A DNA stretch of 64,000 nucleotides from Phoma sp. XZ068. Taxonomy: Eukaryota; Ascomycota; Dothideomycetes; Pleosporales; Didymellaceae. Of this stretch, positions 1 through 12,392 are shown piece by piece. Both the position numbers and the translations under genes were made by a program. Location of the stretch: contig RBKR01000014.1 in the NCBI GenBank assembly GCA_004835665.1, positions 372,001 to 436,000 of the forward strand. Reading direction: 5' to 3'. Position 1 is the stretch's first letter. Each line of letters starts with the position of its first letter. The notes under the pieces were generated by a model. The model ran no database searches, was not told the DNA's origin, and saw only the letters and a program-made list of their open reading frames with translations.

Positions 1-3000
1 CGTTCAGCTTTCGAACAAAAAAGTCAACAGCCTCGGCCGAAAGAAATGACCACATGCTGACTGAAAACATTGGACCGAGTAATCTCCTACTTCAAAAGAG
101 TTCACCCTGCAGACGGCTGGAGAAGTGGTTCGCAGTCGGTCATCACGGTGTTACTGCTCGTGCGAAAGTGGAGAGTTCAACAAGCTGCTGGAAACGGCAA
201 GCTCGTGGACCGCGATGGCAGTTCGCAAACAGCGAAACCGCGAACCGAATTTTGCGCAGCGACGCCTTCAAGGCTTCCTCCTGCGCAGCTTTCGATCCAG
301 ACATGGACGATCACCTCATGCGTAGAATAACGACACGCGCCAGCTCGGATCATCCAGCAAAGTGCAGCAACCATGATGCTTACAACTCGTTCATGACTGC
401 TGCACGCCACAAGCCTTGAATGGACAGACTTTGCGAAACCAGTCATCTTCGCTGAAGGCCTTATCGTACTGGCGTGAAGTCTCCTGTGCTTCTGCCTGCT
501 TACCAATGGCCCACAATAGGGTACTAGAATGGTCTGTCACCTCTCACCATCGGTATGTTTCTGCCTCTGCTACGCCCTTTTCACCTCTCCTCTTCAAGAC
601 CCTGCTGCAGCGTTTGCGACCATTACTGGAGCGGCTAACTGGCGCTGTGACATTTCACATCCATCGCGCTGCTTTCTTACTCATCCAGGTCGATTTTCTG
701 ACACCTGCCCTGCATACCATCTAATTGACTCTACCGTTTCGTGTCAGTATCAATTGAGAACAAGGCGCATTCAAGTGCCCTTTGCAAACGATGAAGGGGG
801 AATGGTCCGCCATAGGGGTCGTCGTCAATTGTGTGGCTGTGAATACCGATTCGTGCAATGATGCGAAGTGACCCGCATCCCTCGCTTGACGTATACGCCA
901 ATACGGTGACCGTGACAACACGCTTGAACTTACCTTTGAGCGTATGCTGTACCGCCCCGTTGCTGTAAATCCGCTGGCATGCAGTGCTTGAGGTTCGCTT
1001 GTTTCTGTCAGCTTCACTAAACGGTGTGTCAGCACGTTTGCAGCACGCAACGCTGCTTTTGACACTACCATCCTCATTGGGTAATCACGTTGCAGCGGGA
1101 ACATACCTGGGGGCCTGAGGATCACCCGCATGGCTGACCACCAGCCACCTCACCCAAGTCTGGGTATTCGCAAGAAAAGCTCTTGATGGGTCGCGGATGG
1201 AAGGTTACTGCTTACGACGGTGCTAGTATGGATACACGATGTGTTCAACTTAGATGATTACTCGGCATTTGGCACGGAAGGAACCACCTTTCATTTCGTT
1301 GTAGATCAAACGCTTGATCGCTATCGGGAAGGCCGCCATGCTGCTGATCAGCAACGGTCGCCTCACTCGATATACAGGGTTCTATCACGCCGTTGGCAAT
1401 TCGCGGTAGGTTAACACTTAGGAGAGGCTCAGGAGGCAGACTTAGTCTTGGCGAACATGAGGAGCAACTCGCCGCGCGGAAACATTTTAAGCCTCCGCAG
1501 AAATGGTCGTTGCACCCAATTCTCTGCCTCAGGGGTTATAGGAGGATCTTCAAATGCGTTATCTCTTTGGGGACCTTGAGCTACACTGCACCGTGCAATG
1601 AAGCAGAAAAACGACGAAGAAGGTCCTAGCGAACGGTCCTTCTGATGATTGCAACAATCACGCCTTGCAAGCTTCCCCGCACTTATGAACGTGCTGTGTC
1701 TGACCAACTTGTTGCTTCAGCATCTTTGCATGGATGAATCTAGGCCAGATTCGCATTCGCAAATGAGAGTTCTATCAGCTCTGTCGGCCCTTCTACCACC
1801 TTTGGGTCCAGGGGTTCAGGAAGTTACAGCATGATACTTGCCGATCCGATCTTGTTTACTCACCCGCAAAGATTCTCCCTCCGCTCCGAATCACGTCCTT
1901 AGCCTCGCACATTGGAGACGATCCGTTGCACTCTATCACGACAGGCATCAGTCAATATGCTCAATACATTGACTTTTGGTCGATCCTCGGGTTTGGGCTC
2001 CGGACTGTCCTCGTCGAGTTGGGCAACATCGCTCACAATTGATCACCGCCCTGTCGCAGGTTTGAGGCATTGGCAACGTGTTGTGTACAAGCTGTCAAAA
2101 CCAAAGGCCATTTCGGGCACATGGCGAGCACATTGACGGCAAACGCCACGTAGCTAACTCTCAGATTTTCTTCTCCCAAGAAATGGCTCGAAGCGGCGTG
2201 CGAGAGCGCCGAGTGCCGAGCGAGCGGAACAATTTGTGTCCAAGCCAGCACTAATACGACGTACGAAACCCCCTAATTCACGGTTCAGGTGACACAAGAA
2301 AGGATGCTCCTGTTTGGCTGGCGGGTTGGCAGCAGAACAACTGAGCCTCCTGACATTTCGTTCTCGCTTGGCAACACAGCCTCACGATCTTTACCGTTGA
2401 TCAAGCTGCGATGCCCCATGGATTCCAAAGCGGCGGGCTCATATCCTGAACACAGATCACCAGCCAAGGATGGATGCCTAGTACGAACTAACCTGATCCC
2501 TGGGCTCTATCCTGAACATCCAAGGATTTCTGAACATCACAGCCTCAGGACGACGTGTACACCAAAACGAAAGATTACACGGGTGCTAAGCGCTAAGACT
2601 CTTCATAATCTGGGCTTGGGGACGAAAACGCTCGGGATCCGCTCTCACCACAATACGCTCGGCGGCCGGACCACCCGCTTCCGCCCTGAGCTAATCAGCC
2701 CTGACCCGCTCCGTGAACGATTCCGGGTGCCGTAACTCATGCACAAGTAGCCTTACAACTCCAACATCTTATTCTGGGGTCATTAGATCAAAATATGATC
2801 ATCGGCTGCGTTCTGGACTCTCCAGATTGCTTGGCATGCGTCGTTGCACTTAACTTGGCCTCTTCGTGGACTTCACCCTATTTTCCATGGCAGATGCCAA
2901 GAGTGATAACATAAGCAACAACAGACATTTGGAGATTTGACACATGGTTGCACACTTCGACCATTATCACACTGATATCGCAAAACGGCCTCGAAATACA

Positions 3001-6000
3001 CGGACTGAAAATAAATAACGACCCTCTCAGCGGAGTCGATGCTCGGAGATAATCTGAAGAGATGTCACACAAATATAGAGGATCCACACTAGACCCACTC
3101 AGTCATTATAAGGCTGAAAAATGCTTCCTCGACAGCAGCATAGACTTCTAGAAATGTTCCACACACGTCACAGTGCGCCGGCAGCGCGACCGCTCCCGCA
3201 TTATTAGACATTCAAAGACAGCGAAAATTACGTTGACTCGACTATGCGTTTCTGAATGCATAGTCACGGCATGTTATTACGGCAGCTATCCGTTGGCCTC
3301 GTGTGTATGAACTTGCGAACGCTGCGATGGAACCCAACAACTTTTCTGCTGCTGTTAAGTCTTTACCCGCTCACCTGCACCGACGAAATGTCAGGCAAAT
3401 GACTCCATCTTGCGGGTTTTACGATACTTTCATGTACGAAATATCTCGATCGCAAATATGACCCAAGCGCACAGTCGAATACTTCTGCGATGACAAATAT
3501 AACCGCACAGTATTGCACATCATTGTGGTAAAATTTCCAATCTACAATGCTCTCCGTAACCTACTCTCGTGCGAGACGATTTTGACGATCGTGGATCGTC
3601 CCGTTTTCAGACCTCCACAACCGTACGTGGTATCCCTGCTATGCGACCGTCTCTTCGGGTAGGACACTTCTTGGGGGACAGTCGCAGCGCTTGACCGCAT
3701 GTTATGCAACTCCACGGTGTTCGAGACCGCTAGCGAGAGGTGATGCTGGGCAGTCTGCACGATGGACGTTGAGCCTCAGCTGCAACCATGACGCGTGTGG
3801 CTTCGATTGCAGCCGAAATACCACAGTCTGGTGAATGCCATACTACCAAACCCGGTAAGTCTTTCGCACACAAAGTGGCCAACTACGAAGAAAGATCGAG
3901 CTAGCTCCTACGCAAACTTCTGTTTCGATAATCACATGCATGCTCAAGAGTTGCAAGGCGTTCGGGGTTGCTGTGTTGCCGAGCATCCGAAGCCATTGCC
4001 GATTCCTGCCCGGTCATTCGATGACTTTGCCCATTTGTGACCCATCATGCGGCATACACTGCAAGCACTCATCACACTTTACTGTAACAGGTTGGCCATC
4101 AGTAAACAAGCGAGCAATCTGCTAACCATGGATTCTCCGAGAACACTTGTTCGCCCACACTTTTTGCTGGCCACGTGTGGTGCCTCACTTTTCTATATGT
4201 AGGTCAAGAGCTTGGACGGTTTCAGGATGCAAATGGCTCTCAGGGAGCATGGAAGAGAGAGGGCATGACAATGACAAACCCTATTGTTGTTCTCATTGCG
4301 CTCTGGGTGAAGAAATGAAGCACTGTCACCACAAAGGCTGTCTATTTCAAGCCTTATCATCCCAGGTCCGATGGTGGATATCTTTGCAATCTCAGGAGCA
4401 ACCTTCCAGCCTCCAGATGTAGGTGGTCAAACCTTGTAAAACAACGCATGGCTGGCGATGCCCCACCATCCTATCAATGACCGGGTATGATTCGGACATT
4501 GGTTGTCGCCCACGCACTGAGGTGCATCCATACATCCAACAAAGATGCGGGACCTCCTCGCTCAACCCTGAAATCATCAGGTGAGGTGGGTCCGCAAATG
4601 CTTCAAACAGGCCGCTGCGGAGATGTCGATCTATAGTGCGCTGCAAAGCAATCCAATCCGTATACAGGTAGCTACACGATCAGCTTATACAGTGTCATCG
4701 ATTGCGGTATCATAGATACGCAGCTTTAAGGGCTGTTCTGAGTCTTACGCGTGCATCTGCTGTGGTCTTTAATTGTTGGCCTGGTGATCTAGTTTGGTTG
4801 TTACTGAACATGACATCAAACGCTCTGCTCTTATTATATGCAAATCGATTGATTGTTGTATTTTCCATTGTTGATGGCCCAACTGAAAAGTCGTACGGTC
4901 AGGAGCTGGTCGTAAAGAAATGAAAGGAAGCTTCCAAAATTGGAACACGACCGTAGATGCGCTACTTTCCGCGGTGTAGTGCACTTGTTGATGCTCTGTG
5001 CACATGCTACTTCTCAGATTCATTCATCCGCTGCTTTACTGCACAACTTCATGACCAAGTCTAGTATCAACTCCAAAGAACGTTGCGGAGCAGCTCTCAG
5101 CAGACAGTCTCGTAGACAGCGTACACGTAACCGTGATGCTGGCTCAACCGGAACGCCATCGACCAAGGACTATACGCGCTAATGGTAAAAATTCCAGGAT
5201 AAGCCAATGCCACATTGAAGTTCGGTACAAAACAAGATACCTACTCACAGCTGTAAGGTTTCCGAAGTGCATATCGAGTCGCACGGAAGTATACGCAAAG
5301 CCGAACGTTGAGGCTCATTGTTCATCGCAAAATGCAAAAAATACAGCCTATCTAACTCCAAAGAGGAATCGACAACTCCTACCAGCTCTGGAGAGGGTTA
5401 CCGTAAGCGCAATATTCACTAATTGTGGGATGGACATCACCATGTATGGAAACTTGTACGCACGATATTTTTCGGGCAGCTTGGTGCAGCAACAACGACA
5501 AGACAGGGAAGGCATTGACGTACCTGCGCCTCGGAGTGCAGATTTGAAACTTTACCGATAAGCGGTTGTTAGTATTTCCCTCGAGGCTTGCATGAAATGG
5601 CTGACCCATCGCTACATCGCATGGGGTAGCAGCCGTCATATGATTACACCAAAGCTTGAATATGCAGTAATGAATATTTGCCTTGACCTATGCTGACAAT
5701 ATATTGCAGGGGTCTCTTCTCCCATGACCTTGGCCTTTTTTCCTAACACATGCAGCGAAATCACCGAAATGCTGTCCATCATTTGTAGCCCGAGGCTTTC
5801 AATAGCAAGATTTCCTTCGAATCAGCCAGGGTTAGGTACGCACAGATATCACCCTCGTTGCTCACGTCAAGCGTTGTGTTTCTTTTCAAGTTCGCAGTGG
5901 GTTCGTACATGGTTACAACGCTTATCTCTTGGACACAGCATCGTCGCGATGTCGGCAAAGTATGGCAACCAAGGAGGCTTCGATATTCAGCCTTAAATGC

Positions 6001-7514
6001 CTACGTACAGCGGTTGCTCGTGGCACGCGCTGTATATTACGGTAATCGTAGCAACCAGTATTCATGCCCCACGAGGATGAGACCGTAAGCTTACCTCAGA
6101 CTCGCTGTTCGTCTCCACACCTTGGGCGCTTGCATGGTCCACAAAGTGAAACAACTGTATTTTAAATGATACCGGATACCAGGTCAGTGGATTCACGTAA
6201 GTGAGAAGATATATGTGGCTGCCAAGAGTGACCAAAACATCAAATGCGGTCCGCTAGACATTCCTTGAGCAGAAGCTACTGCTCTTGTGCGTACCGTCCC
6301 ACGATATTATCTTTGCTCCTTTGTAAAGTACAGGTGCTGATTTTCTCATACATGTTGCGCAAGGTATTAATTCTAGCCGCTGTAGTAAGTGTTCCAGGCG
6401 ATCACTGAAGACCACAGCCATATCTGCTTGGCTTAAAGAAACCCCACAAAAGCCGAGGATCAGGATTTGACACAATTGCAATTATTTTAGGCTGTACAGA
6501 AACTATGGCAATCGCAGAGAGCTGAATACTACCGTTATCGATCTAGATAATTTTCATCGCATTTTCAGATACTGGCGTAAACCACCACATCGAATCCTAG
6601 AACTCGAAAGTGTGTTCACACTCTTTATTAACGCGTTCCGCTTGCAAATTGCACAAGAAAACTAACCCTTCATGACTCTAATATGGAAAAGCCCGACATG
6701 CCGCAGTTCTTGGGTAGGACCGTGTTATGGATGTTGAAGAATACAGGCGGAAACTGTAGTTTTGATCGACTTTCTCACCCAGACAGCTTTTAGGAGCTTT
6801 CTATAGAGACAAATCAGGCGTGCTGTCGTGAATCCTACTGAGCTTATAGACCTCTAGTAGAAACCACATATCTACATTTCTCTGCTCCTGATCTATGCAT
6901 GCAAAAAGACTTAATCCACTCCTCAATAGAGGGTGCAAAATCAGGTGCACTGTGATTTCAGCCTTGAGTTCCAAGATATCGCAGCATAATAACTAGAGTA
7001 GTGACTTTGGCTGATCTTCGAGTGACTTGGACACGACCAGCCGTTCACCAATCGAACTAAATTAGAGCATTCCCTGTCCTCTTGCGAGCTGAATCCAACA
7101 TCTCACGGGATGTATATTTGCTGGTCCTTCATTATGGGTAGCAGTCCCTGAGAATGTTGAATTGTGAGTTAAGTTGCAGCCTGACATTGCTGCTGATACT
7201 GACCAATGATCTTTGCGTATCGCGCTCCAACTCTGACCGGCTATCTAGCTAAGAATCTGGTAAGGACAGGCGTAAAGCTGAATAATAGCCCTTGAGAAGC
7301 GACATGATATTCGTTGTTGTACTTGAATTCAACGCATCCAACACACGAAAACGAACGAATATGTGACTTGACCCAAAAGTGAAAAGAAAATCACAGAGAG
7401 CTGGCTCATGGGCCAATATTAGGTCACTGAATCCAGTGTCGCCACTTGCGAGACATGGCTTTAGCGCAGTAGCTGAAGAATATGTCGAAGATCCCATTTG
7501 CTATCTTGAAGCTC
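1..7514. other. long stretch without a supportable gene
   Basis: About 7.5 kb with no convincing coding sequence. Open frames are short (the longest is about 148 codons near 2289-2735), overlap each other on both strands, and show no recognisable domain, signal peptide or splice-linked continuity. Base composition looks moderate rather than extremely AT-rich, so it does not look like a fully RIP-degraded transposon by eye. No tRNA, terminal inverted repeat or long direct repeat was noticed. It could hold regulatory DNA, non-coding transcripts or very old gene or transposon relics; I cannot separate these by reading. Confidence 0.6.
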
Positions 7515-9361
7515 TCACAACTTAACCGTACTCCTAGACCTTATCCTCTCACCGTATTTGATGAACAAAAACGGTATCGGCACTAACGCCAAAGATACGA
7601 AAGCCAGTAAAGAATTCCCCCATCCAAGGCCTAACTTCGCGTACATCTTCTGGCTGCTCAGTGGTACTAATGCCGCCATCAGACTACGAAGGACCGTATT
7701 TGCAGCCATAGCACTCGCAGCATGCATCGTAAAGACGTCTATTAGGTACGTGTTTGCCGGCATGAATGTTAAAATCAGTCCGAAGCCAATGATACCAGTA
7801 CCAACAAGCGGCACCATGTAGTGGGTTTGGAAATGCGCAGACCAGCCGTAGATCAGAAGCCCAATTGGTAAGAAGAACCCCCCAATGCACATGATGTGTA
7901 GACGCTGTTCTGGCTTAAAATCTCCGCGCTCGATGTGCTTTGATACAGTCCTGTTGCCGTAATGAATGTATATGAATTGTCCAATTAAGGAGCCGACGCC
8001 GAGCCCAAGGAATGAGAGGCCAGTAATGCCACCGTGCCAGTGATATTGGTTCGTGAAAACTGCGGTGAATGTGGTGAAGAGAATGTAGAGATACGTGTAG
8101 GTGATCGCCACATATACACTTATCGCAAAGCAGATCGCGGATCGCGTGAGCATCTTGGTCGGTCGAACGATGGAGAATCGGAATAGCTCTCCTGTAGTCA
8201 AGCCGCTGTTCAGCTTAGATCTCAACTTCTCATTTCCTGTCTCAGCTCGCAACTTTTTCGTCTTACGTTCCAGGATAACGGGAGTAGATGTCTCGCTCAT
8301 CAGAATGAGAGACATAACAAAAAACGCCCCGGCCCACTCAAGTCAGTCCATGCCTTATTGACAGAGGCGGTATTAACTTACGACTATGGCAACGAACCAG
8401 AAGTTCCATCTCCAGCCTTTCGCGGCAGTGAGGAAAGATCCGATTACGGGTCCGACACAAGGTCCAATGGCTACAATCATCAATTTGATACACTCTCGAA
8501 GCTGCGAGTATAACTTGGTGACTACAACTTACTTGGTCCCATCATCCAAACAGCCATCGCTGTGCCTCGGTGTTCGCGAGCTATCAGGTCAGCTATCGTG
8601 CCTCCTCCCAGGACCATGGGCGCTCCTCCGACAGCTGCGTTCACGTCAACAGGTGCCTAGAATAATCGGAGGAGGTACTCACTCCCCATCAAGAACCTGA
8701 ATACTATGAACATGCTCATGTTGGTGGAAACGGCAGCTGCGATGGTGAAAATAATGAAGAGCAGGTTACAAGAATGGTACAAGGGAAGTCGACCGAACAT
8801 CTCGGACAAGGGTGCGATGACTAGTAACGTTAGCTTCGGCTCGGATATGTCAACGGCCAACGTACTCAGAGGCCCGAAACTGAACCCAAGAACGTATATG
8901 GATACCATAAACCCTTCAAGCATATCGTTCGTAGAGTGAAAGTCTCGCATGACTTCCGGCACACCAGGCGCGAACATCGAACTTGCGAGTGGGGTGAGGA
9001 AAGTGATCGCAGAGATCAACAAGACCATCCCCCACTTCTTAGTGAATGACCAATTCAGAGGGTTCTGAGGATCGTCAGGGCCGTCAAAGTCTACAATGTC
9101 TGGATCTAGCTCTGCTTCCTCGGATTGTTCATCAGCCATCGAGGACGACACAAGGCTACCTCCTCTCTCGATATCTTTTTCTAGAGCCGACGATTTGATA
9201 CCCTTTTCTTTTGACGGAGAGTGTGGTCGCATTGATGTGTTGCTGGGTACATGTCGAATCGAACCTAGGTTGCTGGGTATGTCTGCATCATGGCCTTCCA
9301 GGGCAGAAAGATCAATGATCTCAGCTGGTGTTGGCCGATGAGGCTGAAGCGAATGTGTCAT
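7515..9361 (-). CDS. MFS drug-type transporter (DHA1-like), five exons
   Basis: Predicted integral plasma-membrane protein of 548 residues, probably a proton antiporter exporting drugs or small metabolites. The model joins exons 9361-8866, 8820-8683, 8634-8533, 8470-8382 and 8336-7515. All introns are 45-62 nt with GT..AG ends, and every join keeps the frame. A hydrophilic N-terminus of about 130 residues precedes the family motif NPLNW and the first membrane helix. Further family marks are the loop motif around LSEMFGR, the run GGGTIADL..EHRG, and the antiporter motif GPTIGPCVGPVIG. A central loop rich in Lys and Arg separates two groups of six helices. The start is the ATG at 9361; the frame stays open slightly further up but only to a TTG. 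Intron 1 (8821-8865) is 45 nt and has no in-frame stop, so its retention would add 15 residues. The substrate is unknown, and no biosynthetic cluster is visible beside it. Confidence 0.9.
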
Positions 9362-12300
9362 TGTGGCAGACAAGGATATGCGATGATACAGTGTGCATAG
9401 AATTGTTCATGAGAACGTCCGCGGCGAATAGCGATAGTCCTGCGGGCTTGAAGTGGCATTCGCAGGCCTCATGCATTCGTATCAAGGATATGAATCTGTC
9501 CGAGTAGTCTGCAGAGAGATGTGGGAAGAGATGAAAGACAGATAGCTGCCAAATCCCATACTAGCTGCAGGAGCTGCCCAACGCTAGTCATTACAAGAAG
9601 TGTACTTTTAGCCAGTAAGAGTGTCATGGGACAGGTGCATTATCCCCGCACCAATTGCCGTTCTTAAATCCGTGCATATAGCGGTAGAATGAGCCACACG
9701 AGCACAGGGCTGCACGAGAGTGGAGATCGTCTGAAGCGGTTCGTACGAGGTGCAGCGTGGAGGAGTCAGGGGTTGTACAGCTGCCACCGGCAAGAGTTAT
9801 AAAGGTCTTGGGAACAGAACCTCGGAAGGCGTTTTCCCCGCAGCGATGGCAACTTCTCTCAACCACCACAGCGCGTAACTCGCTCCTAGAAGAGTTGGTG
9901 ATGCCGCTAGCTGGCCCAGAAGGCCGCTTGAATTCTCAGAGTGAGCACCGTAAGCATCCATGATCAACATCTCCACCACTCAGCAACTAGCTCCGCGGAG
10001 CAGACAGTCACCATGATTGCGCCCTACAATCTACGTTTTAACCCATTATGGCTGTCTAACTACACATAGAAAATAACAAGTATGACTGATCACGCCGCCG
10101 CGGTAAGTCCCACAATATAGCATCTGCCAAAGTTCTCGGTCGGTAAATCTCTCGGTACAGGTAGAACAACGAGGGTGGTTAGAGGTGCACAGAATTGGAC
10201 ACACTAGGAAGGTGTTTTCTAGATTCGGTTAAACATAAAACGAGTAACCATGCCTCTCTACGCGAAACTGAGTATATTGTAGTTTCGTAAGCTATTGTCA
10301 CACCGCTGAAAACCTGTAGTGCATGTGGTAGAAGAATAAGTAACAGATTGACCTCGTAGCTTGATGAAACTGGTGCTGAAGCTTGCAAACAACAATATTG
10401 ATGTGAGGTTAGTCTTACCTGCACCGCAATATGAGACACTCTCCTCCTAGCTCGAGACGATGGACACCATGATCTAGCCAAGACACCACCAATCCCGCTT
10501 ATCGCAGGAGCTGCAATACCAAATATTAGACTCTAATAGTCGACCTTAACGTGACAGCCCAGGTCCATGTCCGCAAACCGCTCCCCAGAACTTTTTCACG
10601 ATTAGCAAATCACCTCCCTCCAACACAGACAGATACTCCATACCCAAAATCACAAGAAAATATTCTTCACTTGGCGTCGCAAATCCCTTTTCCTATTTCG
10701 CATATGACTTAGTACACTCATCATGCACGATCGGCATTAAGCTTCCAAGGTCCACTAGCCTCAAGCAAAGGCATCAAATTAACAACATGCTTTGACTTCG
10801 GTATACCTGGACATAGCGATTGAGGTTGACTCTGGCGCCAGGTGTCTGCAGCGTCAAATTGGTATGTACACTTCTCCAGTGCTCGTAGAAGGATCAGCGA
10901 TGCCAAATATGCCTTTGACGAAGTCGAGAGCCCTGTGGGGTTGCGCGTTCAAGTCAGTACCGAGCGGTAGCTCCTCAACGTGACCTGGATGAGGGAAAAA
11001 CATCAGTCATAATGCCTTCTGGGCTGGGGAAGTTGTTGAACATGTGTGGGTAGTCGCAGTTAATGGCCATAGGCAACCACCCCAGATTATTCAATATCAA
11101 CCCGGCTTGTAGAGTGTGGGGTCGAGGTCGAAGTCTGAGATGAAATTCGAGCACAAGTCTACAGTGACGAAGGGTTTACGCTCGTGCTACTGCACGATAC
11201 CGATGAGAACGCCTATGCTATAGGTAAGTCAAGACCACAATGCAGGTCATATACGTCTACATGAGCTGGACGGCGGTATGCATCATACATATAAATTCGA
11301 TTAGGGCATCCGTGAGTGAAATGTGTCTGCTGCTTTTGAATATTCTGCTGTCGTTCTGAGAGATTTGCGGGTTTGTTTCATACGATTATCAAGAGCACGA
11401 GATCTAGAATCCCGTAATGAGTACCGCAACCGTCTCGTCTGTTGTGACATCTGGCGACATAGTATGACCGATGTAAGACCGTTCATATCCTGATCATATG
11501 AGGATTCTTTGTCCAACTCCACTCTACGCCTTACTCAAACCGGCTCCTGGGGTAAAGGGGTAAAGGGGAGGTGATAGCATGAGTGAGATGTGTTACGGAC
11601 CGATACAACAATGCGCCTCGACTTGTTGAGTGCATATATCCAATGCTCAAAAAGGTGGTGCCGTTGATCAAGCCTACTTGAAGAGTAGTGAGTAACGAGG
11701 ATGGGATGAGGTGAAGCACTGCACTTTCAAGATAAAAGGAGCGTAGAAAACCCTAAACGATGAGAAAAATCAGAGCAGACTCAGAGTACTTGCGAGACCT
11801 GACGATATGTACAGTCACAGCAAGACTGTCAAAGAACGTCGATCATCAGTACGGGTCCGCTTCCGCTTCAGGATGAGGTCGGAGGTTTGCGAAGGTGGGG
11901 CATTGACTTTACGTCACAACATCGTCCTGCCAGACCTCATCTGCACTAGCTGATTCTCATCTCTGCACGTGCACCGCGACTTCAGTCAAAACAACGCGTG
12001 AGGTCACACAGCAAATGCGCGCGATTATTGAACTTTCAATTCGACATTCATTCCATCGACACGACGATAGACATTACGTCGTCAATACACCCTTTTCCTA
12101 AGACGAAAAGAGAGAAATACAAAGACCCAGCCTGCGCATACGCACCAGAACGCCCAGCCGACATGATGTGACAAAACAGACAGACAAACAGATCAACACC
12201 CCTTAGTAGTACCGTGGCTTATACCGTCCCACCAGAGATCCAGACGTTGTAGAGAGAGAAAAGGGGATATCACGTTACGAACTCACATGCCCAGACGCGT

Positions 12301-12392
12301 TCAAGTGCTCCAGAAGGAGAACCGTCCAGGTTTGCGCATGAGGGCTAGTTAGAGAAGAATCAACAGGGAAGAAAAGGTGCGGTTGAGCCCGC
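9362..12392. other. intergenic stretch without an intact gene
   Basis: Three kilobases between the MFS transporter and histone H1. It contains the promoter of the transporter (minus-strand gene starting at 9361) and the 3' region of H1. The only coding-like signal is a possible relic on the minus strand near 10870-11522, listed separately. Other frames are short and unconvincing. ACGCGT hexamers occur at 11994-11999 and 12295-12300. Confidence 0.5.
10870..11522 (-). pseudogene. possible decayed gene of unknown family
   Basis: On the minus strand several neighbouring segments read like protein but lie in different frames separated by stops. From high to low coordinates they are: a charged Arg-rich segment (about 11522-11301), a segment ending in a Tyr-rich stretch (about 11310-11240), a segment with VTVDLCSNFISDFDLDP (about 11190-11105), one with LGWLPMAINCDYPHMFNNFP (about 11095-11010), and a C-terminal-like piece with HVEELPLGTDLNAQP and IFGIADPSTSTGEVYIPI before a stop (about 10983-10870). 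Some breaks could be introns (an AG before the last segment fits an acceptor), but a TAG interrupts the DLCSNF segment upstream and I could not build a full model. I do not recognise the family. It may be a pseudogene, a heavily interrupted gene, or chance. Confidence 0.3.

Noticed and set aside
2289..2735. 148-codon plus-strand frame
   Set aside because: It has no domain, no start context, and is isolated in a gene-free region; a chance frame is likely.
8657..8682. A 26-nt intron in the MFS transporter ending at an early TAG
   Set aside because: Too short for splicing and it leaves an odd insertion; using the AG at 8635-8636 gives a 48-nt intron and the family sequence MGTVGGAPM.
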